Below the pieces are notes generated by a model. It saw nothing but the letters and a program-made list of their open reading frames with translations, was not told the DNA's origin and ran no database searches. A program made the position numbers and the translations under genes. Below, in pieces: positions 1 through 11,486 of a DNA stretch of 64,000 nucleotides. The DNA is taken from positions 69,004,217 through 69,068,216 of the forward strand of contig CM048841.1 of the NCBI GenBank assembly GCA_026545765.1, read 5' to 3'. The DNA comes from Plantago major (taxonomy: Eukaryota > Streptophyta > Magnoliopsida > Lamiales > Plantaginaceae). Position 1 is the first letter of the stretch; each line of letters opens with the position of its first letter.

Positions 1-2779
1 TAAATTCCCTACCCTCAAGATTCATGTCCTGGAAGCGGGCGTTTCTGATCATTCGCCTTTGCATGTTGAAGGCGATTCGGCTCCTCCACCTACCTAAGCA
101 TTTGATTTATGAACTATTTGACTTCTCGTGCGGATTTATTAGGCACGGTTAGTGCAACTTGGAACCAGGACATATGCGGCCAACCTATGTATATCCTTTG
201 GAAGAAACTACAGATTTTGCAACATCGTCTCAAGCCTCTCATTCGACAGCATCTTGTCATTTCGCAGAAATTAGAACGCCCGAGCAGAACCTACAGCGCA
301 ATGAGGATCTATCTGAGATCGTTTTAATGCCCAGCTCATCCAACATATCAAAGATTGTACAGACAATGTTATCAAATGGAACGACATAGATGAGATGATT
401 ATGGCACAAAAAGCAAAAATTAGGCGCTCATGCGGTGATGGTAACAATGCATTTTTCCATGCCACGGTGCAAGAAAAGAATCGAAAGGTGGGTATTTCGA
501 AGCTTGTTACACACACAGGTCGAATTTTAACTGCGCCACAAGAACTAGAGAGTGAGATTTTGAGCTTTTACTCTGATTTGGTCGGAACTGCGGCACCCCA
601 CTTGCCCGGCGTGAATATCGAGGCTCTCAGATCAGGTCGCTAGCTTTGTCGAGCGGAACGCTTGGCGTTGGTGGCGCCAGTTACTGAAAAAGAAATATGG
701 GAAGCGCTTAGAGATATAGGTGATAATAAAGCACCGGGAATTGATGGATATAATGCAAAATTTTTCAAAGCGACATGGAGCATAGTCGAGGTTGATGTGG
801 TTCGGCGATTATGGATTTTTCCTTCGGGCAACCTCTGTCGACAACAAATTGCACATTGGTTACGCTAATTCCCAAATCAATTTGGCGCTTGGGCGATGAA
901 AGATATGAGGCCGATTTCTGTTGGACTCTGATTACAAGATTATCTCAAAATCTTAACAAAGCGGCTAAGTAGAGTGATCAATTCGATCGTTGATGAAAGT
1001 CGATCTGCATTCTTACAGAGGTTATCCATGATAATATTATCTTGGCATGTGAATTAGTCAGAATGCGATAGAAAGGCATCTCTCCACGATGTATGATTGA
1101 CTGCAAAAAGCCTTGATTGATTGAATGGGTGGGTGGCGCTTCAAACAATTATGGAAGAGATGGGTTTCCGGCCTGATTTGTTTACGGATCATGCGGTGTG
1201 GCGTGTTCATTTCCGCTATGCCATTAATGGAGTTCCTTCCAAATTATTCTGCAAAAGCGTGGCTCGCTTAGTGATCTTGTGTCTCGCTACTATTTGTCAT
1301 CATGATGGAGTATTTGCATAGAGTTACGGGACTCTTGGCGAAACCAGTTTCAACTACTATACAGTGTGAACCTTTGGGAATTGCTAATCTTTGTTTTGCC
1401 GATCTTCTCCCTTTTTTGTTCGAGGCGATGTGCTCGATAGAACTCCTTGGGAGCAAATTTCAAATTTCTCTCGATCCCGGGACTCACGGCTAATCGAAAG
1501 TGTCGGTATTTTTGGAGCATCGAAAACCACTGAAGGCGCGATACTCTCGGTGACCCGGTTGCGGCGGGCTCTTTGCCCATAAAGTATCTTGGCGTACCCT
1601 TAGCTACACTGCAAGCTAAGCTGACGCCAACCTTGGTTAATCGAATCCTTGGCAGAATTCGCCATTGGACCTCGAGTTCTTTGAGCTATGCGGAAAGTTT
1701 CAACTCATTCGTAGTGTCCTACATGCCATGTCGATTCTTGCTCTGAGTTTTCCTATGACCACTTTTTGAAGCATATTGAAGCCATCCCGATCTTTTATTT
1801 GGAGTGGTCTTGATGAAATTACGGAAATCTCCCATTGCTTGGGCAAAACTTTGTGATGAAAAGAATGCGCGGTCTTAACTTTGACTTATTTCGTCGATTG
1901 GAATAAATGCACAATTGCCAAGTTACTATGGAATGTGTGTGTTAAGCGGATAAGCTATGGGTAAAGTGAATCCTTTGCTACTATATAAAGCATTGTGAGG
2001 TGATGGAGTACGCTAGAGAATTGCTCTTGGATTATTAAAGCACTAATGAAGGCTCGATCATTGGTGCATGATACTCGCCTTAGGCGCTTACCTTTGAACT
2101 TCGAGACATTTTCCCAGGGCTTTATCTGAGAGAGATAAGAGGGAAAAACAAGAGGTGAAGTGGAAGAAATTTTGGTTTTGTAACAAAGTAGCGACCACGT
2201 GCCCTTTTACTGCTTGGATGGTATGAATGATCGACTCGCAACAAAGGATAGTGTGAGGCGTTGGAACCCAAATCTAGACCGACATGCTTGTTTTGCGCAC
2301 ATGATGAGACTCAACAACATCTCTTTTTTGATTGCCCCTACAGGAGCCGCATTTGGCATCGTGTGATGCGCTGGATGAAAATTTTCGACCCCACGAGTGG
2401 AATGCGGAGCTAGACTTGATGTGTTGTAGATTTGGAGGAAAAGTTGGAAATCAAAGCTACTAAAAGTGCTTTTCGAAACAATCTCGCCATTTGGATCGGC
2501 GAAATGCGGTATGTTTCCGGCATAGACTCCGCGGACCCGACATCTTGAAGACAAAATCATTGACATATTGATCAATAGAGCATGGGTTGATCCTCGTTTG
2601 CGAGCCCATTGTGCCAAGTTGATGATAACACCATGATAGACTAGCAAATTAATTTATTAGATTCTACTAGTAATTTTGATTCTTTTGGTTATCTTGATGT
2701 TCCTGGATCCTTGGATCGGCTTGTACTTATTGGTTGGAAGGAAATAAAGTTTAATTTCAGTTCCAAAAAAAAAAAAAAA
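1..2779 (+). mobile_element. Decayed L1-type LINE, 5' part outside window
   Basis: A plant non-LTR retrotransposon, cut by the left window edge. In order one sees the tail of the endonuclease (start of window), the linker before reverse transcriptase with the GDGNNAFFH signature (near 435), the first RT block with NKAPGIDGYNAKFF (near 725), further RT remnants around 904-1065, and a zinc-binding zf-RVT block near 2285-2390 (CLFC, then HLFFDCPYRSRIW). It ends with 15 A residues at 2765-2779. Many stops and frameshifts mean it is inactive. Its target duplication cannot be checked because the 5' end is missing. Confidence 0.88.
395..2400 (+). pseudogene. LINE ORF2 remnant (reverse transcriptase, zf-RVT)
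   Basis: This is the coding remnant of the LINE above. The open stretch 395-643 translates to the linker between endonuclease and RT (AKIRRSCGDGNNAFFH). 662-868 translates to the RT start (VTEKEIWEALRDIGDNKAPG). Around 904-1065 fragments such as DYKIISK, LTKRLSR and ESRSAFLQ appear in several frames. Near 2225-2390 the zf-RVT domain is split over two frames (DRLATKDSVRRW, then CLFCAHDETQQHLFF). The catalytic FADD-type RT block is not recognisable in any single frame. At least five frame changes rule out a functional product. Confidence 0.82.
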
Positions 2780-3676
2780 GCACGAATACCTTCATTCTCG
2801 GTCACTGACTTACGCTTCCGACTAACATCCTTCGCGCCTTCTTTGTCACTCTTATTAACCACCATTATAGTACGAATAACTAAAAAACTCAGACAAACAG
2901 GAACAAAAATCAAAACAAAAACCCTAACAAAGCATAAAAACGACGAAAAAAATACAAATCGAAGCAGTTACGATGAGGAAAACACTTACATTCAAGTTTC
3001 GAACACAATTGAGGACGAAAAGCAAGATCGGAGCAGTTACGATGATCAAAATAAAAAATCTCGAACTGGAAGAGAAGGAAAATCGCAACAGCTTTGAACT
3101 GGAAGTGAAGGAAAAAATGAGAAGAAAGAAAGAAGGGGGAAATCGTCTAAAAAAATCTATTTATACCCAGAAATAAGAGTCTGGGTCGGGCCGGGTCGGA
3201 TCGGATCCGCGAGAAATTGTTTAAAATGTAACTGCATAAAGGTAAATTGCAATATAGTCCGTCTTTATAGTTTATCTAAATACCGTCTTTGTGTAAGAAA
3301 ATTCCACAATACAAACTGTTGTGAGAGGTCGTCTCTCGGAGAGAGAAATTTAACATCACATATTTACGTATCATATTTTTTACTTCAAATCGTGTATATA
3401 ATATTCATTCATTATACTTTCATTACATGCATTTTCTTAACATGTGATATTTGTAACTAAACATGCAATGTGACAATATATGTGATGTTTAATTTGATGT
3501 CTTTGGGAGGACTCTCACAAAAGTTACTCCTCCCAAAGAGGTGATTACAAAATATAGGATTGTACGCTCTATCACCAAGCGTCTCTAGTAAAACAAATAA
3601 TAACATCAAGGAGAAGGAGAAGTGGAGAACTATAAGTCTATAACACACCGCAAACATGAAGGTGGAGCAACAACAA
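2780..3676. other. Non-coding spacer between LINE and Helitron
   Basis: The first part (about 2860-3130) is purine-rich on the plus strand. The open frame at 2711-3097 runs through the LINE poly(A) and is low-complexity (Lys, Arg, Ser, Thr), so I do not regard it as a gene. 3185-3215 is a short GGGTCGG-rich patch. An inverted-repeat element lies at 3321-3518. Confidence 0.6.
3321..3518. repeat. MITE-like element with imperfect terminal inverted repeats
   Basis: The left arm begins GTGAGAGGTCGTCTCTCGGA and continues to ATTTAACATCACATAT. The reverse complement of the right arm reads GTGAGAGTCCTCCC and then ATTAAACATCACATAT. The arms are about 40 bp and the element about 198 bp. It has no coding capacity. 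No clear target duplication was found, so the superfamily is open. Confidence 0.55.

Positions 3677-3678
<2 letters not shown>

Positions 3679-3743
<65 letters not shown>
3679..3743. repeat. (TA)32 microsatellite at the Helitron 5' end
   Basis: An uninterrupted run of TA for 65 bases starts two bases after the presumed Helitron 5' TC. The third Helitron of the window begins with the non-expanded equivalent TCTATATAATAAAATTGG (minus strand from 39844). Confidence 0.95.
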
Positions 3744-3747
<4 letters not shown>

Positions 3748-4393
3748 AGAAGCCTATTTCAAGCCTTGTGGTTAAGCCATGTGCCATGCTGACGTGGCAC
3801 TATTGAGCATTCCTATTGGTCAGTTTTTTTTCCAAATGTATTTTGATTGGTTGTTAGAATTTCAAATTTGGTATGTTGGTGGTGGAACATTTTAAGTATT
3901 TAAGACGTAGTGCACCATATAACTCCCATGATTTATTTTTAGTATGTAATCCATATATAATTTTTATTTAATCTCATATATATTTATCTACAAAACTCCA
4001 AAAAATATTTTGAACGTATATATAGATTCACCGCGACAAGACGAATCCATAGACACCAAACTTGAATATTTTAATAATTAATTAAATTATTTATGTATTA
4101 AATTAAATATTATGTAGGTTTATTAAATGATAGAAATAATAAAATTTAAAAAATAGAGCATTTATTAAATACTTAATACTCCCTCTATTTATCAAAGAAA
4201 TCAATATTTATTTAGGTATACAATTATAAATGTATACTTTAAAAATTAGCAATAAAGTAACGTATTTGATTAAATAAAAACCATCATCTTATCAGCATTT
4301 ACGTGAATTCTCACACGTTTTCTACTTTTTACTCATTATTTATTCAAATATTACCTTCTATATTATATACTCACTATATGATACATTTTGAAT

Positions 4394-5273
4394 ATAAATT
4401 TCTGAGATATTCTGAAACCCACCTCCAAGATGGCCACTTTATGATTGATACCTGATGTTTGAACAATTACAAAATCCGCCCTTACATTTTTAAAGTAATT
4501 ACATATAAACCCAAAAAGTCAAAAATTCCCTATTTTTATTTTATTTTACCATTACCTTTATTTTCACTTTCTATTTTATCATTTATTTTTAATCATTCCA
4601 TTTAAATATTTCATTACTTCATATTTTAAACCCCCATTTTTCCTTCTTCTTCAAAACTCCTCACCTCTACTTCCACCATCATCTCCTCCACGGCTCCACC
4701 CTTCTTCACCACCACCACGCACAAATACCATGGAATCTTCATCACCAGTCCACCACCACGAACCACCATAGATGCTCGAAATTGAGCTTCCATGGAAGCT
4801 CAATTGAGTTTCCAAACTCTTCTCCTACATCTTCTTTTTCTATTTTTATATTTTTTAATTTTAGTTTTAATTTGTTAAAAAAATTCTATGGAAGCTCTGG
4901 CCGGAGCTCCAGACATTTTTTTTAAAAATGTTTTTTTAAATAATTAAATGTGGGAGTTTATTGAATATTTGAATAATTTGAGGGTTGATTTCAAATATGT
5001 TTTTGGATGATAATATGAGCAAAATTTATAATTGGGTATATTTTGTTAAGTTTAAAATATAAGGGGCTCTACTGTAATAAAACTTACAATTGTAATTTTA
5101 TTTTTCCATTAAGTTTTGTTTTACTATGTATTTTATCTTTTCTTTTTTCTCAAAAATGAAATTTTAATGTTGGTCAACGATTTTGGGTGTGGACGTAATT
5201 GTTCAAACATCGGCTAAGAATCTGTAATTGGACAATCTTACAGGGGTCTATTTGTATATGACCCATAAATTTC
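4394..5273. mobile_element. Non-autonomous Mutator-like element with 9-bp TSD
   Basis: Insert 4403-5264 (862 bp) is flanked on both sides by ATAAATTTC (4394-4402 and 5265-5273). The second Helitron copy has a single uninterrupted ATAAATTTC at 11841-11849, which is the empty site. The ends form long imperfect inverted repeats of about 70 bp; the shared core GATGTTTGAACAATTAC lies about 52 bases inside each end. A 9-bp duplication with long inverted repeats fits Mutator/MULE. The interior has a C/T-rich, CCACCA-containing stretch (4640-4770) and a palindrome GAGCTTCCATGGAAGCTC near 4784-4801. There is no transposase, and captured host sequence is possible but unproven. Confidence 0.85.
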
Positions 5274-6250
5274 AATTTATATATATTGAGGTTGTTATGA
5301 TTGAAAATTAACTTTATTAGATTATTAATGCATTATTTTAAGAATAAAATAAGTAAAGTCGGTAAAAGATCTTAGGTGTTGCATAGCCAAATGTGGCAAC
5401 AGATTGGTTGCCGCCTAATCTTGGTATCATATTAGCTAATTTTGATGCAACGGTTGAGTACGTAGAGCCTGCATAGGGGTGGTATTAATTAGTGTTGTTG
5501 CTAGGCATCAACCGGGTCAATGTTATTGCTTGGCGTCAAAATTTGTGTCATATGGTTTTTTCTAGAAAGTGCGGAAGGTATAACTGACAAATATTAGCAA
5601 CTGAATTGGTTTGAAATTCTGAGTGGCAACATGTAGTAATTAATTAAAGGGGATTTCTCTTTGGGGATTAAATCTCTTGAGTCTACATATTATAGATTTG
5701 CGTCTTTTTTTCATTATAGAAGAAACCGAGGCATTTGATGTAGAATTTTGTCCATTAGTAGTCGCTATGCTCTAATTTTATTTTTGTTTTTTCATGATCA
5801 ATCTTTGAACTATTTTTCAATTACATATTTGTTTGAACAACACCTAGATGTTGAAATGTTTCCTATATTCTCAAATCTCAAGCTACCTTTAGTTGTGAAA
5901 TGGGACATATGATTGTAAGCTTTATTTATTTGATAAACATGCATAGTTCTTGCTTGGAATTGGTTACATTTGAAACTCGATGGATAACAAATTGTCTAAA
6001 TCGAGTAAGCGTTCATCCTCAAGATCGACTCACGAGATTGAATAAATTTGAATGAGCGGAAATGTTCAAAATTATACTATTTTGAAAATATATTCTACAT
6101 GTATTAGTTGTTTATTCATTAGGTACCCACTCAGTTCATATAACTGTTCTATCATCCGTGCACACAATAATATCCTTGCATTTACTTCAATGGATGGAAA
6201 ATAGTCAAGGAAGTGAATAAACGAAAATGTCCTTATTCTTTGTTAGATAG

Positions 6251-9200
6251 GTGGCTAAAATGATCACAAGATTGGCCCACTCTTGCCCAACCAAGGACAA
6301 ACTCAAAATTAAGCAACGTTGCATATATGACACTGGACACGGAATTGACAACATGATCAATGCTCTCGGGTTCGTTTCATTAAACATCTACACTCAATTT
6401 TATGTATCTTTCACATATTTCGTTTCAAACAAATTATTAGTTATACATCATTTAGTATCCATTAGAATTATGGATACTCTATGATAAATAATTTATTTTA
6501 TTATTATGGTAAAGCCAAACCAATGAGGCTGGTGTGAAAACTGCTACTACAACATTGATCAAAACTATGGTGGAAGAGTACAATTCATATGCAAAAGTAT
6601 ACAAGACGGCCATATATCACATCTCCCTTGATAATGCCCGTGAGGTAGGCCTTCAACTTAAATGCAAGACGCCAGGGGATGAGCGAACTTACAATTTGCT
6701 TACTGCATCTGAAGTAACTGATGCTATAATAGAGGGTGATGTGATAACTTACATGCAAATATCATATTATGGTTGATCAGATGAGGAACGGGGACTTGAA
6801 GCACATAACTGAGTTTCGATGCTACCTTATTTTTCAATATCCATTACTTTTCATCCATGGAGAAGAAGGATGGTATATCGATATAGTATTGTGAGTAAGA
6901 TGCCAAATCTTATTCTTAGGGAGTTCTTAATTAGCTTTTCGGATACAAGATAGGGAGAATGAAGGTCATCAACTCATACTTAGCAGGACGTCATTATTAC
7001 AATCATTACTGATTCTAGAGGAGATATTATATTTGGAGGACTTTATGCTCTGTTTTGAGAGCTAGAAGAGATACAATTCTTCCAATGAATTCCTTAGGTA
7101 TCATATCATTGATGCTTCCGAGGGTCTGAACTGCTCAATCAAGATTCGATATACCATTGAAGATCCATTTAGACTTTGTATGCAGTAAGATTAAGCTTAC
7201 GATGCAACCTGTCTACTCAAGGAAATGAAGGTTATTATATGGGACGGGGCTACAATGACCTATATGCGTTGTTTTGAAGCGCTTGATTGGAGTTTGGAGG
7301 ATTTTATGCACCGACCAGCCTCACCATTCATGGGTTTGGTTATTGTATTTGTCGGAGAATTTAGACATATATCGCCAGTGGTTGCGGGAGGGTCTAGATC
7401 TGAGATTGTTGATGCAACAATATGCTCATCCAAAATTTGGAATTCGTGTGAGGTCCTCAGACTTACAAAGAACATGCATTGCAGTAACTAAATGTTTGTT
7501 TCACTTATGGTATGATTTTAGTAATTTGTATATTTCTTTATATTTTGTAAAGTGTGTTTTGTGTTTTTAAGCTGGTACGTTAACAACTGAGATTCATGAG
7601 ACTAGAGAATTCGCAAAGTGGATAATATGAGTTGGTGATGGAGTTGCCGACTGTGATAATGACAATGAGGTTGATATCGAGATGCCAGAGGACATTCTTT
7701 TTCAAGAAGTGAGAGATCCTATTCCTACCATTGTCCAAAGTACATATCTATCCTTACTTGAGCAGTAAGATTATGCTTGATTTTGATGTAACATGTCTAC
7801 TCAAAGAAACAAAGCTTATTATATGGGACGAGGCTACAGTGACCAATATGCATTGTTTTGAAGCGCGTGATAGGAGTTTGAGAAATGTTATGCATCGACT
7901 AGGCACACCATATTTGGTGGTTTGATTATTGTATTTGGCGGAGACTTTAGACAGATACTGCCAGTGGTTTCGCGAGGGTCTAGATCCGTCATTATTAATA
8001 TAACAATATGATCATCCAAAATTTGGAATTTAGTGAAGAGTATATTAGTGGTTTGAAAGGGGTAAGTCTATGGGAATTTGCGAGTTTTTTACGTCACTTT
8101 TTCGTAACCATGTTGTAATCACGCAGCATGTCGAGGCTTGAGTAACTTTGGAACAAAACATGGACTTTATTATCAGACGACATTATGTACAATCAACAAA
8201 GGTTACTCAACAATCCTGGTACACTAAATTTAAATACTATATTACACATTCCCACATACAATGACAATCAGTTTAAATTTTCTATGTAATTGTCATGTAA
8301 CGATAGAGAACTCTTCAGCCAGGTTTGAAATTCACTAATGAACAAATAAAAAACATTGCTATTATGCAAGTACAAAAGTTACCGAAGAAAAACTACAACA
8401 ATCTCAGTTCATTTGACGATATGCCCGTGCCGGATGAGTCTTTTATATAAAATGCTACAAATCCATTCATTTTGTATTAGATGTTCTATGTTAGAGTTGC
8501 AATGGAGCATAACACGATGGTTTATACCCACAATTGACTGACGGATAACGTGCCATATATGAAATTATGTCTATTGTCGATGGTCAAAATGGCGAAGTAT
8601 TCTTCTTATACATCTGCGGATGGACCACAAAAACCTTTATATAGTGAACGATGTCCCCTGTTTTTTTATTGCTAGAGAAGATATTGTAATTCCAGTTGCG
8701 TCCAGTGGGCTTGCATCACTCATTCTTTATAAAGGTAGGACAGTAGTCCGGCATATTCAAGTTTCAGAATACCATTGCATATCACGAGGACTCAACATTC
8801 AATAAGCTCATGATTCAGAGGTCACGGGAATGCTCAAGGATGCTCGGCTTATTATTTGGGATAAGGCTTTCATGACAAACCAACATTGTTTGAAGCGATC
8901 AATAGGAGCTTGAAGGATGTGATGGGCCGTTCAGATGAGCCATTTGGTGGGAGTGGTGATTGTCTTCGGCGGGAACTTCCGACATATTTTGCCCGTTGTT
9001 CCCGGAAGAATAGTTATAATATTGTGAATGCCTCTATATGCTCCTCTAGGATATGAGTTGTTGTGAGGTGCTTCGACCGACAAAGAACATGAGATTGCAG
9101 GTAAATGACCCGTTTTATCTATATACCACATACTTATATCATACTCCCTCCGTCGTGGGTTCATCTTCCCATGAGTCTACCATAAGTTTTAAGATTAAAA

Positions 9201-10296
9201 TGAATAAAGTAGGAAAGATGGTGATAAAGTATGAAAAGAGTGAATAAAGTATGACAAATATTGAATAAAGTAGGAGATATATTGAATAAATTAAGAGAGA
9301 GGTTTTCCATTTAATGGATGAGAAGTTGAAATTGAGACGTCCCAAAATGAAATGTGGGAAGTTGAAATTGAGATGGAGGGAGTATTTAACTTATCATTGT
9401 TTACGTCCAATTTAATCCTATACAGACTGATTCGTCATCGTTCAAAATTAAAGAGATGAAAGAATTTCCGAGTGGATAACACATGTTGGTGAGGGCATTA
9501 CCATGGACCTAATAATTGTGGGTTCATATCAAGATCCCGAAGTTTTACATATTTGAGAAGTGAGTCATCCAATTCAAACTATTATAGATAGTACATATCT
9601 TTCGTTGTTGTATCACTTAGGCGATCCATCACTTGACCCTGTATATTTCATCACCGGGATGTTCTTGCACCTGCAAATGAAATATTTGATGATATAAATC
9701 AATTTTTCATGTCGAAGATGTCAATAGATAGCATTGAATATTTGAGCGCATATAGCATTGCTACGGAAGATAATTTTGAGAACATCTCGAACATGTTTTC
9801 ACAGAGAATTTTTCAACAACATTAATTGATCTAGATTGACTAATCTCAGGATCATACTGAAGGTTGTGTGTATGGTAATGCTTCTGAGAAATATAGATCA
9901 AACTTTCGAGTTGTGCAACGGAACAAGGCTTATAGTTATTAATCTTGGGAAGCATATCATCGAGGCAAAGATGATATATGGAATCAATGCATGCCAAACG
10001 GTTTTCATTATGAGGATGATGATGAGCCATCCGACGGGATGTAGTTCCCTATCAATTGACTGGAGACAGCTCCCTATATTCGTCTGCCTTGCTATGACCA
10101 TAAATAAGAGTAAGTGACACTCTCTCACGTTGGCCTCTACCTCCCCTCACATGTATTCAACCGTGATCAGTTAAATGTTGCTGTTTCTAGAGTTACCACT
10201 AGGAAGGGCTTGAACGTAGTAATTTGCAACGTAGAGGATAATACATATGACACGACAACAAACGTAATTTATAAAGAAGTGTTCGACAAGTTATAA
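6251..10296 (+). pseudogene. Helitron RepHel remnant in copy A
   Basis: Pieces of a Helitron replication protein and PIF1-type helicase, broken by stops and internal repeats. N-terminal parts: CIYDTGHGIDNMINALG (6325-6375), then an EEYNSYAKVYK and DERTYNL block (6567-6700), then FQYPLLFIHGEEGW (near 6833). Helicase parts: motif II as IIWDGATMTYMRCFEALD (7234-7287) and again as IIWDEATVTNMHCFEA (7820-7865), a degraded Walker A (near 8605-8640, ICGWTTKTF instead of GTGKT), a third motif II region (near 8850), and the C-terminal motif VI region ending VAVSRVTTRKGLNVV...YKEVFDKL with a stop at 10294-10296. Expected products nick DNA (Rep, HUH) and unwind it (helicase) for rolling-circle transposition. 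No HUH nuclease motif is intact here. Confidence 0.85.
9142..9384. mobile_element. Stowaway-type MITE with TA duplication
   Basis: 239 bp between two TA dinucleotides. The left end is CTCCCTCCGTC and the right end GATGGAGGGAG, the Stowaway (Tc1/mariner) terminal repeat. The sister Helitron copy has the empty site ATCATATTTAACTT at 15868-15881 with a single TA, which confirms insertion after the two copies separated. Confidence 0.93.
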
Positions 10297-10325
10297 GTTG
10301 ATTTTATCTTTTATGTGTGTTTTTT

Positions 10326-11265
10326 ATAGAGAGATGTTAAACGTATGACAATAAAATACTAAACGTAGGACAACTTAAACTTAATTACACGTGAAGTCCA
10401 TATATAGCCAAATTTGCATTACATAGACTTCATATTTTGAATAATTACAACAAGATACACTTTTAATACAAATAAATTAAAATAACAAGGTTGATGGTTC
10501 AGACGTTGTAAATCAAACATGAGCGAAAATCTAAGTGAAGAAGATCCCTATCTTAATGTGAGTGACAAAGAAAGTGAAGAAGAAACACCATGGTATGAAG
10601 ATGGTTATTTTCAGGTATTTATGTACTTATATGTGTTGTTTTAAGCTATTTTTACAGAAAAATTCGAGAAAAAGAGGGTGTTTTTCGAGTTGATGCCGCC
10701 AAACCGTAACTGGATATTGGCGCTGAACCCTAGCGCCTTCATCAGCTAACCCGCGCCCATATTCATCGTCGATTGTGCTACATGGCGCCGAAAGTAAGCA
10801 CCATTAATCAGGAACGGCTGAACAAAATGTCGCCAAGTCTATATAGCGTTGAGATGTAGTGCAAAGAGACGGGAATCCGTGATCGAATACATCGCTACCT
10901 ACAGTGAGATGGCGGCGAGATCCATAGCCACATGTGGCTGATGGGTTTGATTGTTTTAGGCGGTGAATAAAACTTGAAGCAACACTAACCTAATTCTTCC
11001 CTCTTCTTATTGGTGAATTGCTCATCTTCTTAATTGATTAAAGCTTTTGTGGTTTTTTGGGTATTGGAACTTGGAAGCGTCTGTTATTTTAGGGGTTTTG
11101 TGACTGACTGTATTGACTAATTAGGGGTTTCGAAAATTTATGATTGAAATGATAATTTAAAAAATAAATGTAGATACTTGATAATAATATAAAATAGAAA
11201 TTTAATGTGTAAATGTTTTTAAGTTGTCATGTATTTAGTATTTTCACATGCTTAGTATTCGTGTT
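10326..11265. other. Extra segment in Helitron copy A, possible captured host DNA
   Basis: Copy A has about 940 bp between the helicase stop and the 3' end that copy B lacks. In copy B, TTTTATATATGGTTGTGCTCAA follows directly at about 16810-16832. Within it, 10640-10960 is clearly more GC-rich than the surroundings and unlike the rest of the Helitron. On its minus strand an ATG opens only a very short frame. Helitrons often carry host gene pieces. I could not identify the source gene. Confidence 0.5.
10519..10614 (+). other. Exon-like open segment with splice donor inside Helitron
   Basis: An ATG starts exactly 32 acidic codons (MSENLSEEDPYLN, then ESEEETPWYEDGYFQ) that end in CAG|GTATTT, a good plant splice donor. 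The composition (9 Glu, 3 Asp) resembles a captured first exon. It is absent from the sister copy. The function is unknown, and no downstream exon was recognised. Confidence 0.35.
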
Positions 11266-11456
11266 TATATATATATGATTTTGTTCAATTTCACTAATTT
11301 ATATTGTGCACTTTTCAACATGTAGGGTTACTTCCGATGCAATGTTGAAGCGATTAGATCATGCATTTTATCACCTTACAATTTTTATATGTTTCTCAAC
11401 TTCAACATTTTATTATATACATTTATTCATTTCTTATTTTAATTGTTTTTTCATGC

Positions 11457-11486
11457 CCCGTCGAGTATCGACGGGCTATTAACTAA
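11457..11486 (+). other. Helitron 3' terminus (hairpin plus CTAA), copy A
   Basis: A 7-bp perfect stem CCCGTCG / CGACGGG with loop AGTAT, then CTATTAACTAA, then the host T. The hairpin is the presumed stop signal for rolling-circle transfer. Confidence 0.9.

Larger units (their letters stand above)
3677..11486 (+). mobile_element. Degenerate Helitron, copy A, both termini recognisable
   Basis: A rolling-circle element of about 7.8 kb. Its 5' end is A|TCTATATA at 3676/3677, where the TA run has expanded into a microsatellite. Its 3' end is the hairpin CCCGTCG-AGTAT-CGACGGG (11457-11475) followed eleven bases later by CTAA|T. This A|TC...CTRR|T arrangement without target duplication is the Helitron signature. 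Inside is a broken RepHel reading frame (6251-10296). Later insertions are a 9-bp-TSD Mutator-like element (4403-5264), a Stowaway (9144-9382) and a block of extra sequence (10326-11265). It is closely related to the adjoining copy B and more distantly to the Helitron at 31025-39844. Confidence 0.85.

Noticed and set aside
2711..3097. 128-codon plus-strand frame rich in Lys, Thr and Ser
   Set aside because: It runs through the LINE poly(A) tail and reflects A-rich sequence. No domain, promoter or splice signals.
3679..3743. TA run as a promoter TATA region
   Set aside because: It is a microsatellite at a Helitron end with no gene directly downstream.
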